A stretch of 64,000 nt of DNA from Streptomyces sp. CG4 (lineage in GTDB: Bacteria; Actinomycetota; Actinomycetes; Streptomycetales; Streptomycetaceae). Position 1 is the stretch's first letter. Each line of letters begins with the position of its first letter. The stretch lies in contig NZ_CP163525.1 in assembly GCF_041080655.1 (NCBI RefSeq), positions 1,922,001-1,986,000 of the forward strand, written 5' to 3'. The notes below the pieces were generated by a model. The model did not search any database. It saw only the letters and a program-made list of their open reading frames with translations, and had not been told where the DNA came from. Positions 18,268 through 26,415 of this stretch are shown here, piece by piece. The translations under genes and the position numbers were made by a program.

Positions 18268-19520
18268 CGAGGAGGCTCCCATCGCTGAGCGTCGTCGCGG
18301 AGGGCGTCTAGGACCGACGTCAAAGAGGTCAACGCGCGTTGCACGTGTGGCAGTTCCAACGGAGCGGGTGAGGTGAGGCATTCCGTGCGTTCTTCGTCGG
18401 TGCCGCCGAGCAGGGGGCCCGTGGCGAGTCGTACGCGCAGCGCCTGGAGGTCGTCGCCGAAGCGGTGGCCGCCCGGCGCGGGCATGCCGAGCCGGGCGGT
18501 GAGGAGGTCCTCCAACTCCTGTGCGTCACCGACGCCTTGTGCGGCCAGGGGTTCGCGCAGCGGGCCGAGGTCGGCGTACAGGTGGCGGCCGGCCTGCGGG
18601 GGGCGGGCGAGCGCACCGGCCGCGACGACGGCGGCGTGCGCGGCGACGGCCACGCGCGCGTGCAGTCGTACGGCGGCCTCGCGGCGCTCGACGACGGGCG
18701 GGGGTTCGTCGAGGGCGTAGCCGGCGGCCGCGGCGACGGGTGCGGCGATGCGGGCTCCGAGCGCGGTGAGGATGTCGAGCACGCGCGCGTGGAGGTGCCC
18801 TCCGGGCTCGCTGGCCGGGAAGCGGGCGACGGCGGCGGGCCAGCCGGGCGGCAGCAGCGATCCGGCGAGGTCGGTGACGACGGTGACCTGGTCGGGGAGC
18901 ATCTCGGCGGGGCTGAGCAGGACGGTGTCGTGGGGGTCGTGCAGGGTGTCGCGCCAGGTCTCGTCGCTGACCAGGTGCAGTCCTTCGGCGGTGGCGGCCT
19001 CGACGGTCTCGTGCAGCAGTTCGGGCGGCGCGACGGTGGCGGTGGGGTCGTCGGCGACGGAGAGCACGAGCAGCCGGGGTTCGCCGCCCTCGGCGCGGAC
19101 CCGGCGGACGGTCTCCAGCAGGGCGTAGGGGTCGGGGACGCCGCCGCTCTCGGCGGGGGTGGGCACGTGGTAGACGGGCCGGCCGAGCAGCCGGGCGTAG
19201 GGCGCCCACCAGGCTGCGCAGGGGCGGGGGACGAGGACGTCGGCGCCGTCTCCGGCGAGCGCGGCGGTGACGGCGAGCAGCAGCGCGGGGGCGCCGGGGC
19301 CGGCGGCCACGTGGTCGGGGACGGTGGGCAGTCCGCGCCGGGTCCAGTAGCCGCAGGCGGCTTCGAGGAGGGCGGGGGCGCCGCCGACGGGCTGGGCGTC
19401 GGCGCGGCCGGCCGCGGCGGCCAGTACGGCGGTGAGGTCGGGGAGCACGGGGAGGCCGTCGCCGGGCAGGGGCGGGCCGTAGCGGACCGGGCCGTGGCCT
19501 TCGGGGTCCGTCCGCCGCAT
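18264..19520 (-). CDS. Aminotransferase class I/II-fold protein without any lysine (likely pseudoenzyme)
   Basis: A 418-residue protein with the layout of fold type I PLP aminotransferases: a PGAPALLLAVTAAL glycine-rich cofactor segment, VPRPCAAWWAPYARLLG, SVADDPTATVAPPELL in place of the NPNNPTG loop, SDETWRD (residues 185-191) for the Asp that holds the pyridine nitrogen, and ALRVRLATG near the carboxylate-binding Arg. Where the Schiff-base lysine belongs, the sequence is TDLAGSLLPPGW (216-227), and the whole chain contains no Lys. It therefore cannot form the normal internal aldimine. It is translationally coupled (ATGA) to the NAPE-PLD-like MBL hydrolase downstream. It may act in binding or regulation. 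Confidence 0.78.
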   Translation of the reverse strand: MRRTDPEGHGPVRYGPPLPGDGLPVLPDLTAVLAAAAGRADAQPVGGAPALLEAACGYWTRRGLPTVPDHVAAGPGAPALLLAVTAALAGDGADVLVPRPCAAWWAPYARLLGRPVYHVPTPAESGGVPDPYALLETVRRVRAEGGEPRLLVLSVADDPTATVAPPELLHETVEAATAEGLHLVSDETWRDTLHDPHDTVLLSPAEMLPDQVTVVTDLAGSLLPPGWPAAVARFPASEPGGHLHARVLDILTALGARIAAPVAAAAGYALDEPPPVVERREAAVRLHARVAVAAHAAVVAAGALARPPQAGRHLYADLGPLREPLAAQGVGDAQELEDLLTARLGMPAPGGHRFGDDLQALRVRLATGPLLGGTDEERTECLTSPAPLELPHVQRALTSLTSVLDALRDDAQRWEPPR

Positions 19521-19745
19521 GTCCGCCTCCGCAGTCCTGGTGCCGGGTGCCGCCGGTCCGGGCCGGATCGGCCGGGGCGGGCTGTGTCGTCGTGGGCTGC
19601 TGTGTGGTGTGTGTCCCTGGCTGGGAGTCGTGGCCTGTGGGGTGCGGGGTGTGGGTCGGTGGGTGTGGGGTCGGGCCGGCGGTGTTCTCGTGAGGGTGTG
19701 TACCCGCCGGGCGGCTCGCCATGGGAGTGACCGGCGTTGCCCCGG

Positions 19746-20789
19746 TCACACGTCCGTGGGCCGGCCTCCCGCGGTGCGTCGGCTGCCGTAGAGCCGGTAA
19801 CCGGCTCCGCCGCAGGCCGCGGCGATGAAGGCGGCTCCGGCGGCGAGGGCGGGGACCGAGTCGGTGAAACTGCCTCCGGCGCCGGCCTGGACTCCGTGTT
19901 GCGAGGGGGGCGGGTGTTCCGAGGTGGCCGGGTCGCACCCGTCGCCGCCGTGGTCCTGCCGGTCGCCGGGCTTCCCACAGGTGTGGCCGTCGCCGGAGCA
20001 CGCCTTGCTGCCGGTGCATTCGTGGCCGTCGCCGGGGCAGGTTCCACCACCGGAGCACGCGTGACCGCCGTCGCCGGGGCAGACTCCACCGCCGCTGCAC
20101 GCGTGACCGTCACCGGCACAGGCAGCGCCGGAGCACTCATGGCCGCCGCCCTGGCACTGCTGGCCCGCCTGACAGCCCGCGCCACCGAGGCACGGCCCAC
20201 CTCCCTGGCAGCCCGCGCCGCCCTGACACGACTCACCCGCCTTGCAGGCCGTACCGTCCGGACCCACGCCGTACGAACCCGTGCCAGACGAACCCGTGCC
20301 AGACGAACCCGTGCCAGACGAACCCGCAACGTTCGGCCCCGCGCTAGACGAACCCGCAACGTTCGGCCCAGTGCCGTAGGGACCCGCACTGTTCGGCCCC
20401 GTGCCGTACGAACCCGCACTGTCCGGGCCCACGCCAGACGAACCCGTGCCGTACGAACCCGCACCGTTCGGCCCCGCGCTAGACGAACCCGCACCGTTCG
20501 GGCTCACGCCATACGGACCCGCGCCGTCCCGGCTCGGGCAGGACTCCCCGCGGCGGCAGCCGGTGCCGTCCTCGCAGGGCTCGCTGTCCCGGCACAGGGC
20601 GCCGCCGTCCCGGGCCGCGCCGCACTGCTGCGGTGCCGCGCACGGGCCGGGGACGCCGTCGGCGACGAGGGCATGGGGCGGGGACACGGTGCCCGGGCCG
20701 GCCTCGGCGGCGGACGCGGCGGGCCCGGCCAGGGCGAGCGCGGCACCGGCGGCGAAGGCGACGGACAGGGCGCGGACGGTGCGACGCAT
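19746..20789 (-). CDS. Secreted, membrane-anchored Cys/Gly-rich repeat protein
   Basis: A 347-residue protein of unknown function. Residues 1-28 are a signal peptide (ALSVAFAAGAALALAGPAASA). A first Cys-rich patch follows, then about 90 residues of five-residue repeats of the type G-x-G-(S/P)-(S/N/Y). A second Cys-rich region repeats CxGG-GxCxGG-like units and CSGDGH-like units. Near the C-terminus is one hydrophobic helix (VPALAAGAAFIAAACGG) followed by a basic tail, so the protein is probably anchored outside the cell. No LPxTG sorting motif is present. With about two dozen cysteines it could be disulphide-linked or bind metal. Nothing is assigned. Confidence 0.72.
   Translation of the reverse strand: MRRTVRALSVAFAAGAALALAGPAASAAEAGPGTVSPPHALVADGVPGPCAAPQQCGAARDGGALCRDSEPCEDGTGCRRGESCPSRDGAGPYGVSPNGAGSSSAGPNGAGSYGTGSSGVGPDSAGSYGTGPNSAGPYGTGPNVAGSSSAGPNVAGSSGTGSSGTGSSGTGSYGVGPDGTACKAGESCQGGAGCQGGGPCLGGAGCQAGQQCQGGGHECSGAACAGDGHACSGGGVCPGDGGHACSGGGTCPGDGHECTGSKACSGDGHTCGKPGDRQDHGGDGCDPATSEHPPPSQHGVQAGAGGSFTDSVPALAAGAAFIAAACGGAGYRLYGSRRTAGGRPTDV
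20276..20520. repeat. 15-bp tandem repeats in the coding region of the secreted repeat protein
   Basis: Units related to CGTACGAACCCGTGC or CCAGACGAACCCGTG recur head to tail with small changes, encoding Gly-Thr-Gly-Ser-Ser and Gly-Pro-Asn-x-Ala pentads on the minus strand. Three consecutive identical copies of the CCAGACGAACCCGTG unit occur near 20282-20327. Such arrays change copy number easily. Confidence 0.8.
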
Positions 20790-21198
20790 GGGATGGGCTC
20801 CTCGGCGGGCGCGGCGGGACGGTCGGCGGTGGTGGTACGCCGGACGCCGCTACGGCAGTGCGTCGGGCACCGGTACGGCGGTGCGGCGGCACTGCCGGAC
20901 GGCGTCACGGGTACGGAGGCACGGGGCGTGCCCTCGTTGCCATCACAGCCCGTGCGAGGCCGCGGCGCGCGCGGCCGGGCCCCATTCGCGGGACACGGGC
21001 GCCCGGCCGGGTGACACACACGGGCCGAGCCGATCGCGTGCCGAGCCGCACCGGCTCGCACCGCGTCGTACGGCCTCGCGGCGCGTCGCAGAGCGGTTTC
21101 CGAGGTTTTCCGTGCGCCGAGCGGGTGACTCGGAGGGTGCAGAAGGCGCAGGAGTTCCTGCCGGGCAAGGACGAGGGCGAGTCCCCTTGGAGGCAGAC
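20790..21198. other. 409-nt divergent intergenic region
   Basis: This lies between the leftward repeat-protein gene and the rightward DUF2795 gene. It is GC-rich and holds no convincing coding sequence. Several short CGGxACGGCGG-type repeats are visible near 20815-20900. TTGGAGG at 21188-21194 is the ribosome site of the DUF2795 gene. I could not place a promoter with confidence. Confidence 0.5.
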
Positions 21199-21576
21199 AT
21201 GCAGCGAGGCAGTGACCGGCTGAGCGTTCACCGGGACGACGAGATGAAGCACGAGCTCAGGGACCTGCTGCGGTCCGGGCATCCGACGCGCGTGGAGGAG
21301 TGGCACGATCCGGAACCGGCCGCCGACGACGATCCGGAGGTGTGGAGCGGGCCCGTGGGCGGCCTGGGGTCGCCGGCGTCGCTGGAGCGGGTGCGGGCGG
21401 AGCTGGCCCGGATCCTGAGCCGCAGCTCCTTCCCGGCGACCGCGCGTGACCTGGCCCGTATGCTGCGCCGGCGGAACGCGCCGACCGCGCTGGTCGACAC
21501 GGTGGCCCGGCTGCCGCACTCGGCGCGCTACGAGAACGTACAGCAGCTGGCCGAGGCACTGGCCGGTGGCCGATAG
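21199..21576 (+). CDS. DUF2795 domain protein
   Basis: A 125-residue cytosolic protein. The N-terminal half is charged and probably flexible. The C-terminal DUF2795 helix-rich domain is seen in FPATARDLARMLRRRNAP and VARLPHSARYENVQQLAEAL. Streptomyces genomes carry several such proteins of unknown function. The ATG at 21199 has TTGGAGG 4 nt upstream. A strong terminator follows, so the gene is monocistronic. Confidence 0.82.
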   Translation: MQRGSDRLSVHRDDEMKHELRDLLRSGHPTRVEEWHDPEPAADDDPEVWSGPVGGLGSPASLERVRAELARILSRSSFPATARDLARMLRRRNAPTALVDTVARLPHSARYENVQQLAEALAGGR

Positions 21577-21671
21577 CCAAGACCAGGCGCCCGAAATCAC
21601 GCGGGGTGACCGGCGTGCCGCGGTGTCGGCATTCGCACGGCCACCGCCACCGCCACCACCGCAGTCGGCCG

Positions 21672-21700
21672 AGGGCCGGCCCGCTCGGGCCGGCCCTTTC
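21672..21700 (+). terminator. Intrinsic terminator of the DUF2795 gene
   Basis: AGGGCCGGCCC-GCTC-GGGCCGGCCCT is a perfect 11-bp stem with a 4-nt loop, followed by TTC. It lies about 95 nt after the stop codon and could also stop transcription from the opposite side. Confidence 0.88.
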
Positions 21701-21752
21701 GTGTGACCGCCGTATGACCGCGCGGTTCGCGTACGAGCGCCCGGTGTGCCCG

Positions 21753-22010
21753 TCAGGTGCCGGACGCCTCCGGAGTCGCCGCCTCGCCGCAGCGCCGTTC
21801 CCGGGCGCCCTCGCGGGTGCGGCCCGCGCTGACCAGGCGGCGCGGGTTGCGGCGCAGATACTCGCCCTCCAGCTGCGCCATGCGCTCGTTGTGGGTCCGC
21901 AGCGCGTCGTTGGAGCCGTACAGGAGGGTGTCGTGGCGCGTGCGGTGGATCGTCTCCAGCTCCTTCATGAGCTGCTGGTCGTCCAGTCGGCTGGGGTCGA
22001 CTCCGGTCAT
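21753..22010 (-). CDS. Small conserved hypothetical protein (DUF6158-like)
   Basis: An 85-residue, charged, mostly helical protein. The core (MTGVDPSRLDDQQLMKELET, TLLYGSNDALRTHNERMAQL, EYLRRNPRR) resembles a short family widespread in Streptomyces, which I recall as DUF6158; that name is from memory. The ATG at 22010 fits this N-terminus. No function is known. It lies downstream of and codirectional with the ABC-F gene, 175 nt apart. Confidence 0.75.
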   Translation of the reverse strand: MTGVDPSRLDDQQLMKELETIHRTRHDTLLYGSNDALRTHNERMAQLEGEYLRRNPRRLVSAGRTREGARERRCGEAATPEASGT

Positions 22011-22185
22011 GTGGTGCCCCGCTCGTCGTGTCCGTATCCGTGGGTCCTGGTCCGGGTACCCGCCCGGCGTGCACTGCCCCGAGCGGTTTCCGGGAGGAAT
22101 CCATGGAGCTCGCGTTCCTGAGTCCACTGTACGAACATCCGGGTTCCCGGGCCTCCGCATGCACCGGCCCCGCCCGGCACGGGTG

Positions 22186-23805
22186 CTAGCGGGCCCGTGC
22201 CACGCGGCGTTCGTCCCAGACGGGTTCCGGGGTCTCGCGGACGCGGCCGTCGCTGCCGAAGACCAGGTAGCGGTCGAAGGAGCGGGCGAACCAGCGGTCG
22301 TGGGTGACCGCGAGGACCGTGCCGTCGAAGGCCTCCAGGCCCTCCTGGAGGGCCTCGGCGGACTCCAGGTCGAGGTTGTCGGTGGGCTCGTCCAGCAGGA
22401 GCGCGGTGACGCCCTCCAGTTCCAGCAGCAGGATCTGGAAGCGGGCCTGCTGGCCGCCGGAGAGCCGGTCGAAGGACTGCTCGGCCTGCTGGGTCAGCTC
22501 GTAGCGGCGCAGTCTCGACATGGCCGCGCCGCGGTCCTGGGAGTGCTCCTTCCACAGGATGTCGAGCAGGGTGCGGCCCTGCAGTTCGGGGTGTGCGTGG
22601 GTCTGCGCGAAGTGGCCGGGTACGACGCGTGCGCCCAGCTTCCACTCCCCCGTGTGCGCGACGTCCTCGCCCGCGAGCAGCCGCAGGAAGTGCGACTTGC
22701 CGGAGCCGTTGGAGCCGAGGACGGCGACCCGTTCACCGTAGAAGACCTCCAGGTCGAACGGCTGCATCAGGCCGGTCAGCTCAAGTCCCTTGCAGGTGAC
22801 GGCCCTTACACCGGTACGGCCGCCCTTCAGGCGCATGCTGATGTCCTGCTCGCGCGGCGGCTCCGGGGGCGGCCCGGCCTCCTCGAACTTGCGCAGCCGG
22901 GTCTGTGCGGCGGCGTATCGGGACGCCAGTTCGTGGGAGATGGAAGCCGCCTGGCGGAGGCTCAGCACCAGCTTCTTCAGCTGGGCGTGCTTCTCGTCCC
23001 AGCGGCGGCGCAACTCCTCGAAGCGGGCGAAGCGTTCGCGGCGGGCCTCGTGGTAGGTGGCGAAGCCGCCGCCGTGCACCCAGGCGTCGGCGCCGGCCGG
23101 GCCCGGTTCCACGGAGACGATCTTCTCGGCGGCGCGGGCGAGGAGTTCACGGTCGTGGGAGACGAACAGGACCGTCTTGCGGGTCCCCCGCAGCTGCTCC
23201 TCCAGCCAGCGTTTACCGGGCACGTCCAGGTAGTTGTCCGGCTCGTCCAGCAGCAGCACCTCGTCGGTGCCGCGCAGCAGCGCCTCCAGCACCAGGCGCT
23301 TCTGCTCGCCGCCGGAGAGGGTGCGCACCTGGCGCCACTGGGCACGCTCGTAGGGCATGCCGAGGGCGGCGGTGGTGCACATGTCCCACAGGGTCTCGGC
23401 CTCGTAGCCGCGCGCCTCGGCCCAGTCGGCGAGGGCCTGCGCGTACGCCAGCTGGGCGGCCTCGTCGTCGACGGTCATGATGGCGTGCTCGGCCTTGTCG
23501 ACCGCCTGTGCGGCCTCACGGATGCGGGGCGGGGCGACGGACACGAGCAGGTCCCGTACGGTCGTCTCGTCGCGTACGGAGCCCACGAACTGGCGCATGA
23601 CGCCGAGGCCGCCACTGACGGTGACGGTGCCGCCGTGCGGCTTCAGCTCGCCGGAGATCAGCCGCAGCAGGGTCGTCTTGCCGGCGCCGTTCGGGCCGAC
23701 CAGGGCGACTGCGGCGCCTTCGCCGACCCGGAAGGACACGTCCCCGAGCAGGGTCCTCCCGTCGGGGAGGTGGTACTCGAGGTGCGCGGCTTCCAGATGT
23801 CCCAT
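22186..23805 (-). CDS. ABC-F family ATPase (ribosome-associated type)
   Basis: A 539-residue protein with two ABC ATPase domains and no membrane segment, the ABC-F layout of translation or antibiotic-resistance factors. Walker A motifs are VGPNGAGKTTLL and LGSNGSGKSHFL. Signatures are LSGGEQKRLVLEALL and LSGGQQARFQILLLEL. Walker B regions end in LLLDEPDNYLD and LLLDEPTDNLD. A charged interdomain linker of about 80 residues (ARRERFARFEELRRRWDEKH) sits between them. Resistance to a ribosome-targeting antibiotic or a general translation role are both possible. Phosphatase-family and DUF6158-like genes are codirectional neighbours. Confidence 0.88.
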   Translation of the reverse strand: MGHLEAAHLEYHLPDGRTLLGDVSFRVGEGAAVALVGPNGAGKTTLLRLISGELKPHGGTVTVSGGLGVMRQFVGSVRDETTVRDLLVSVAPPRIREAAQAVDKAEHAIMTVDDEAAQLAYAQALADWAEARGYEAETLWDMCTTAALGMPYERAQWRQVRTLSGGEQKRLVLEALLRGTDEVLLLDEPDNYLDVPGKRWLEEQLRGTRKTVLFVSHDRELLARAAEKIVSVEPGPAGADAWVHGGGFATYHEARRERFARFEELRRRWDEKHAQLKKLVLSLRQAASISHELASRYAAAQTRLRKFEEAGPPPEPPREQDISMRLKGGRTGVRAVTCKGLELTGLMQPFDLEVFYGERVAVLGSNGSGKSHFLRLLAGEDVAHTGEWKLGARVVPGHFAQTHAHPELQGRTLLDILWKEHSQDRGAAMSRLRRYELTQQAEQSFDRLSGGQQARFQILLLELEGVTALLLDEPTDNLDLESAEALQEGLEAFDGTVLAVTHDRWFARSFDRYLVFGSDGRVRETPEPVWDERRVARAR

Positions 23806-23877
23806 GGGCAGGCATTCTGCGGGGACGGCCGGTACCGGGGCAAACGCTTATGTGCCGGCTCCGTGAGCAACCGGCTG

Positions 23878-24534
23878 CTACTGCGCCGTCTCCACCGGCT
23901 CCCCCGTCGGGCCGGTCTCGCCCGCCGGTTCCACCACGGTGCTGTCCCAGGACAGGACCTTCCAGCCGTCGGCCGGGGAGCCCTCCAGGACGACCACGCC
24001 GGTGTTCCGCAGGGGGTGGGCGGCGGCGTAGGCGACGTCGACGTTGTCGGCGCGGGCGGCGGTCCACAGGCGGATCGCGGCGCCGTGGCTGAACAGGGCG
24101 ACGGCGGCGGCGCCGCTCGCGGCGGCCTCCGCGATCACGGCGTCGTACCGGGCGAGGGCCTCTTCGCCGCTCTCCCCGCCGGGGATGCGCTGCGCGGTGT
24201 CGCCGGCGGCCCACGCGAACACTGTGCGCATGTACTCGCGGCCCTCGGGGGACTCCCCGGGCAGCATCTCCAGGTCGCCGGCGGACACCTCGCGGATGCC
24301 GTCGCGGACGATCACCTCCAGGCCCCGGGCGGCCGCCAGCGGGGCGGCGGTGAGCCGGGTGCGCAGCATCGTGGAGACGTAGACAGCCTCGATGTCCTCG
24401 CCGGCGAGCGCCTCGGGCAGTGCGGCGGCCTGTGCCGCGCCGAGCGGGGTCAGCCCGGGACCGGGCACGGCGGTGTCCAGCAGGTGGTCCAGGTTGGACG
24501 GGGTCTCACCGTGACGGACGAGGAGGAGGCGCAT
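23878..24534 (-). CDS. Histidine phosphatase family protein
   Basis: A 218-residue protein of the phosphoglycerate-mutase-like branch. The catalytic RHG motif is at the very N-terminus (LLLVRHGETPSN), followed by STMLRTRLTAAP with the second Arg, and SHGAAIRLW with the second His. The ATG at 24534 places the RHG motif at the usual position, so an upstream in-frame start is unlikely. It should be a broad phosphatase rather than a true mutase; the substrate is not predictable. It reads in the same direction as the ABC-F gene. Confidence 0.86.
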   Translation of the reverse strand: MRLLLVRHGETPSNLDHLLDTAVPGPGLTPLGAAQAAALPEALAGEDIEAVYVSTMLRTRLTAAPLAAARGLEVIVRDGIREVSAGDLEMLPGESPEGREYMRTVFAWAAGDTAQRIPGGESGEEALARYDAVIAEAAASGAAAVALFSHGAAIRLWTAARADNVDVAYAAAHPLRNTGVVVLEGSPADGWKVLSWDSTVVEPAGETGPTGEPVETAQ

Positions 24535-24716
24535 CCGGGGTCTCCTTACGCACCGGTCGGGCGCCCGGCGCATACAGGCACAAGAAACGGGCACCTCAGA
24601 GTAACCGGCCACCGAACAGCCTCACTTGTCCAGCATGCAAGACAGCGATCTCATCATTCGGCACGCGCGCGTACGGTGATACGTACCAGCCGAGACGAGG
24701 GTGAAGGGGAACAGCC

Positions 24717-25538
24717 ATGTCGAAAGCGCGGGAGACCGCCGTCTACACGCACGGGCACCACGAGTCGGTGCTGCGGTCGCACACCTGGCGGACCGCCGCC
24801 AACTCCGCCGCCTATCTGCTCGGCTCCCTGAAGCCGCACATGAAGATCCTGGACATCGGCTGCGGGCCGGGCACCATCACCGCCGACCTGGCGAAACTGG
24901 TCCCGGACGGCCACGCCACCGGCGTCGACCACGCGCCGGGCATCCTGGACCAGGCCCGGGCCACCGCCGCCGGGCGCGGTCTGGCCAACGTGGACTTCGC
25001 GGTCGCCGACGTGCACTCGCTGGACTACCCGGACGACACGTTCTGCGTGGTCCACGCCCACCAGGTGCTGCAGCACGTCGGCGACCCGGTGCAGGCGCTG
25101 CGCGAGATGCGCCGGGTGACCAGGCCGGGCGGGTTCATCGCCGTACGAGACGCGGACTACGCGGCGATGACCTGGTATCCGGCGGTGCCGGGCCTTGACG
25201 ACTGGCTGGACCTGTACGAGCGGGTGGCCCGGGCAGGCGGCGGCGAGCCCGACGCCGGGCGCCGGCTGACGGCGTGGGCGCTGGCCGCCGGGCTGACCGA
25301 CATCACCGCCACCTCTGCCACCTGGACGTTCGCCACGCCCGAGGAGCGGGCCTGGTGGAGCGGCCTGTGGGCGGACCGCACCGTGGCCTCCGCCTACGCG
25401 GAACGGGCCACGCAGGGCGGTCACGCGACCGGGGAACGGCTGCGAGCCGTGTCGGAGGCGTGGCGGGAGTGGGGCCGGCAGGAGGACGGCTGGTTCGCGG
25501 TCCTGCACGGCGAGATTCTGTGCCGCAAGGAAGCCTGA
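24717..25538 (+). CDS. Class I SAM-dependent methyltransferase (UbiE-like)
   Basis: A 273-residue protein. Motif I is ILDIGCGPGTITADLA, motif II is GVDHAPGILDQARA, and HAHQVLQHVGDPVQALREM with RPGGFIAVRD completes the Methyltransf_11/25 core. The C-terminal lid (TATWTFATPEERAWWSGLWADR type) is typical of small-molecule methyltransferases in actinomycetes. AAGGGGA lies just upstream of the ATG. It is monocistronic and divergent from the histidine phosphatase gene. Substrate unknown. Confidence 0.87.
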   Translation: MSKARETAVYTHGHHESVLRSHTWRTAANSAAYLLGSLKPHMKILDIGCGPGTITADLAKLVPDGHATGVDHAPGILDQARATAAGRGLANVDFAVADVHSLDYPDDTFCVVHAHQVLQHVGDPVQALREMRRVTRPGGFIAVRDADYAAMTWYPAVPGLDDWLDLYERVARAGGGEPDAGRRLTAWALAAGLTDITATSATWTFATPEERAWWSGLWADRTVASAYAERATQGGHATGERLRAVSEAWREWGRQEDGWFAVLHGEILCRKEA

Positions 25539-25547
25539 CGCGCGCAC

Positions 25548-25584
25548 CCTGCGCGCCCCGCGCGCCCCGTGCACCCCGCGCAGG
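25548..25584. terminator. Candidate bidirectional terminator
   Basis: CCTGCGCG at 25548-25555 pairs with CGCGCAGG at 25577-25584, with a C-rich 21-nt loop. It lies between convergent genes (methyltransferase and GvpF/L-like) and could serve both. Confidence 0.5.
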
Positions 25585-25587
25585 CCG

Positions 25588-26268
25588 TCAGGACACCACC
25601 TCTCCCGTGAAGGAGTAGGCGGCCCAGGGGCCGGTGAGTTCCACGCGAATGCCGGGCGCCTCGTGCCTCGTACGATCCACCAGTTCCACGAACTCCTCGG
25701 AATGCGCGCGGGGCACCAGATAGGCCGCGTCGAAGACGCGCCGGCCGGGCACCGGGGACAGCGCGGGCGTCTGCGGTGTGTGCAGCCGGGAGTCCTCGGC
25801 GTGCCGGGAGAGAAGCTCGTGCAGCGACAGGGCGAACGCCTCGGCCTGCGCGGGGGCCTGCTCTGCTCGCTCGGGCTGCAGGTACAGCCGCACACCCCAC
25901 TCCACCCGGCCCTCCAGCCGGTCGAGGGTGCGCCGGAATTCGTCCTCCCGGGCCTCGATCATCATGCGCACCGACCAGTCGTCCTGGAAGACGATCCCGG
26001 GCCGGAGCGGCAGCGGGGTGGTGACCGTGGTGAGCGCGTCGATCACGCCCTGGTGCGCGAGGGCGGTCGCGGCCAGCCAGTCCTCGTCGTCCAGTCGCCC
26101 CTTCAGCGCCTCCTCGGAGCAGTCCGCCGCCGGGAGCGTACTGACGACCGCGGCCAGGTCGTGGTGGCGCAGCAGGGCCGGCGAGGCGCCCCCGACCCCC
26201 TTGAGGTCGGCCTGCAGGGGCGTCCCGAAGGGGCGGCAGACGGCATAGACGTAGCGCGGTCCGGTCAT
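25588..26268 (-). CDS. GvpL/GvpF-family gas vesicle protein (orphan)
   Basis: A 226-residue protein of the GvpL/GvpF family. Hallmarks are YVYAVCRPF at the start, LPLRPGIVFQDDWSVRMMIE, and VEWGVRLYLQP. In gas-vesicle clusters these proteins assist assembly of the GvpA shell. No gvpA, gvpK, gvpN, gvpJ or gvpS is present here, so this is an isolated copy. Streptomyces chromosomes often carry gvp genes without making visible vesicles. The ATG at 26268 is followed directly by the conserved N-terminus. It lies 147 nt downstream of the transketolase gene, same strand. Confidence 0.83.
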   Translation of the reverse strand: MTGPRYVYAVCRPFGTPLQADLKGVGGASPALLRHHDLAAVVSTLPAADCSEEALKGRLDDEDWLAATALAHQGVIDALTTVTTPLPLRPGIVFQDDWSVRMMIEAREDEFRRTLDRLEGRVEWGVRLYLQPERAEQAPAQAEAFALSLHELLSRHAEDSRLHTPQTPALSPVPGRRVFDAAYLVPRAHSEEFVELVDRTRHEAPGIRVELTGPWAAYSFTGEVVS

Positions 26269-26415
26269 GATGTCTCCTTCGGCGCGCGGTCCGGTTCCAT
26301 GCCGGCTCCCCTCGGAGTGAAGAACGGGGATGAGTTCTTCAGCTCCAGCCTGGCCCTGCGGACCGGGGCACGCCACAGGTCGCCGGACTTTCGGCCCCCG
26401 TGGCAGTGCCGGCGG

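Noticed and set aside
20276..20520. Repeat array as a possible CRISPR
   Set aside because: Units are 15 bp, without spacers, and encode regular Gly-rich pentads in a secreted protein.
21757..24831. Long open frame opposite the ABC-F and phosphatase genes
   Set aside because: High GC creates long antisense frames; it is low in motif content and the opposite strand encodes clear protein families.
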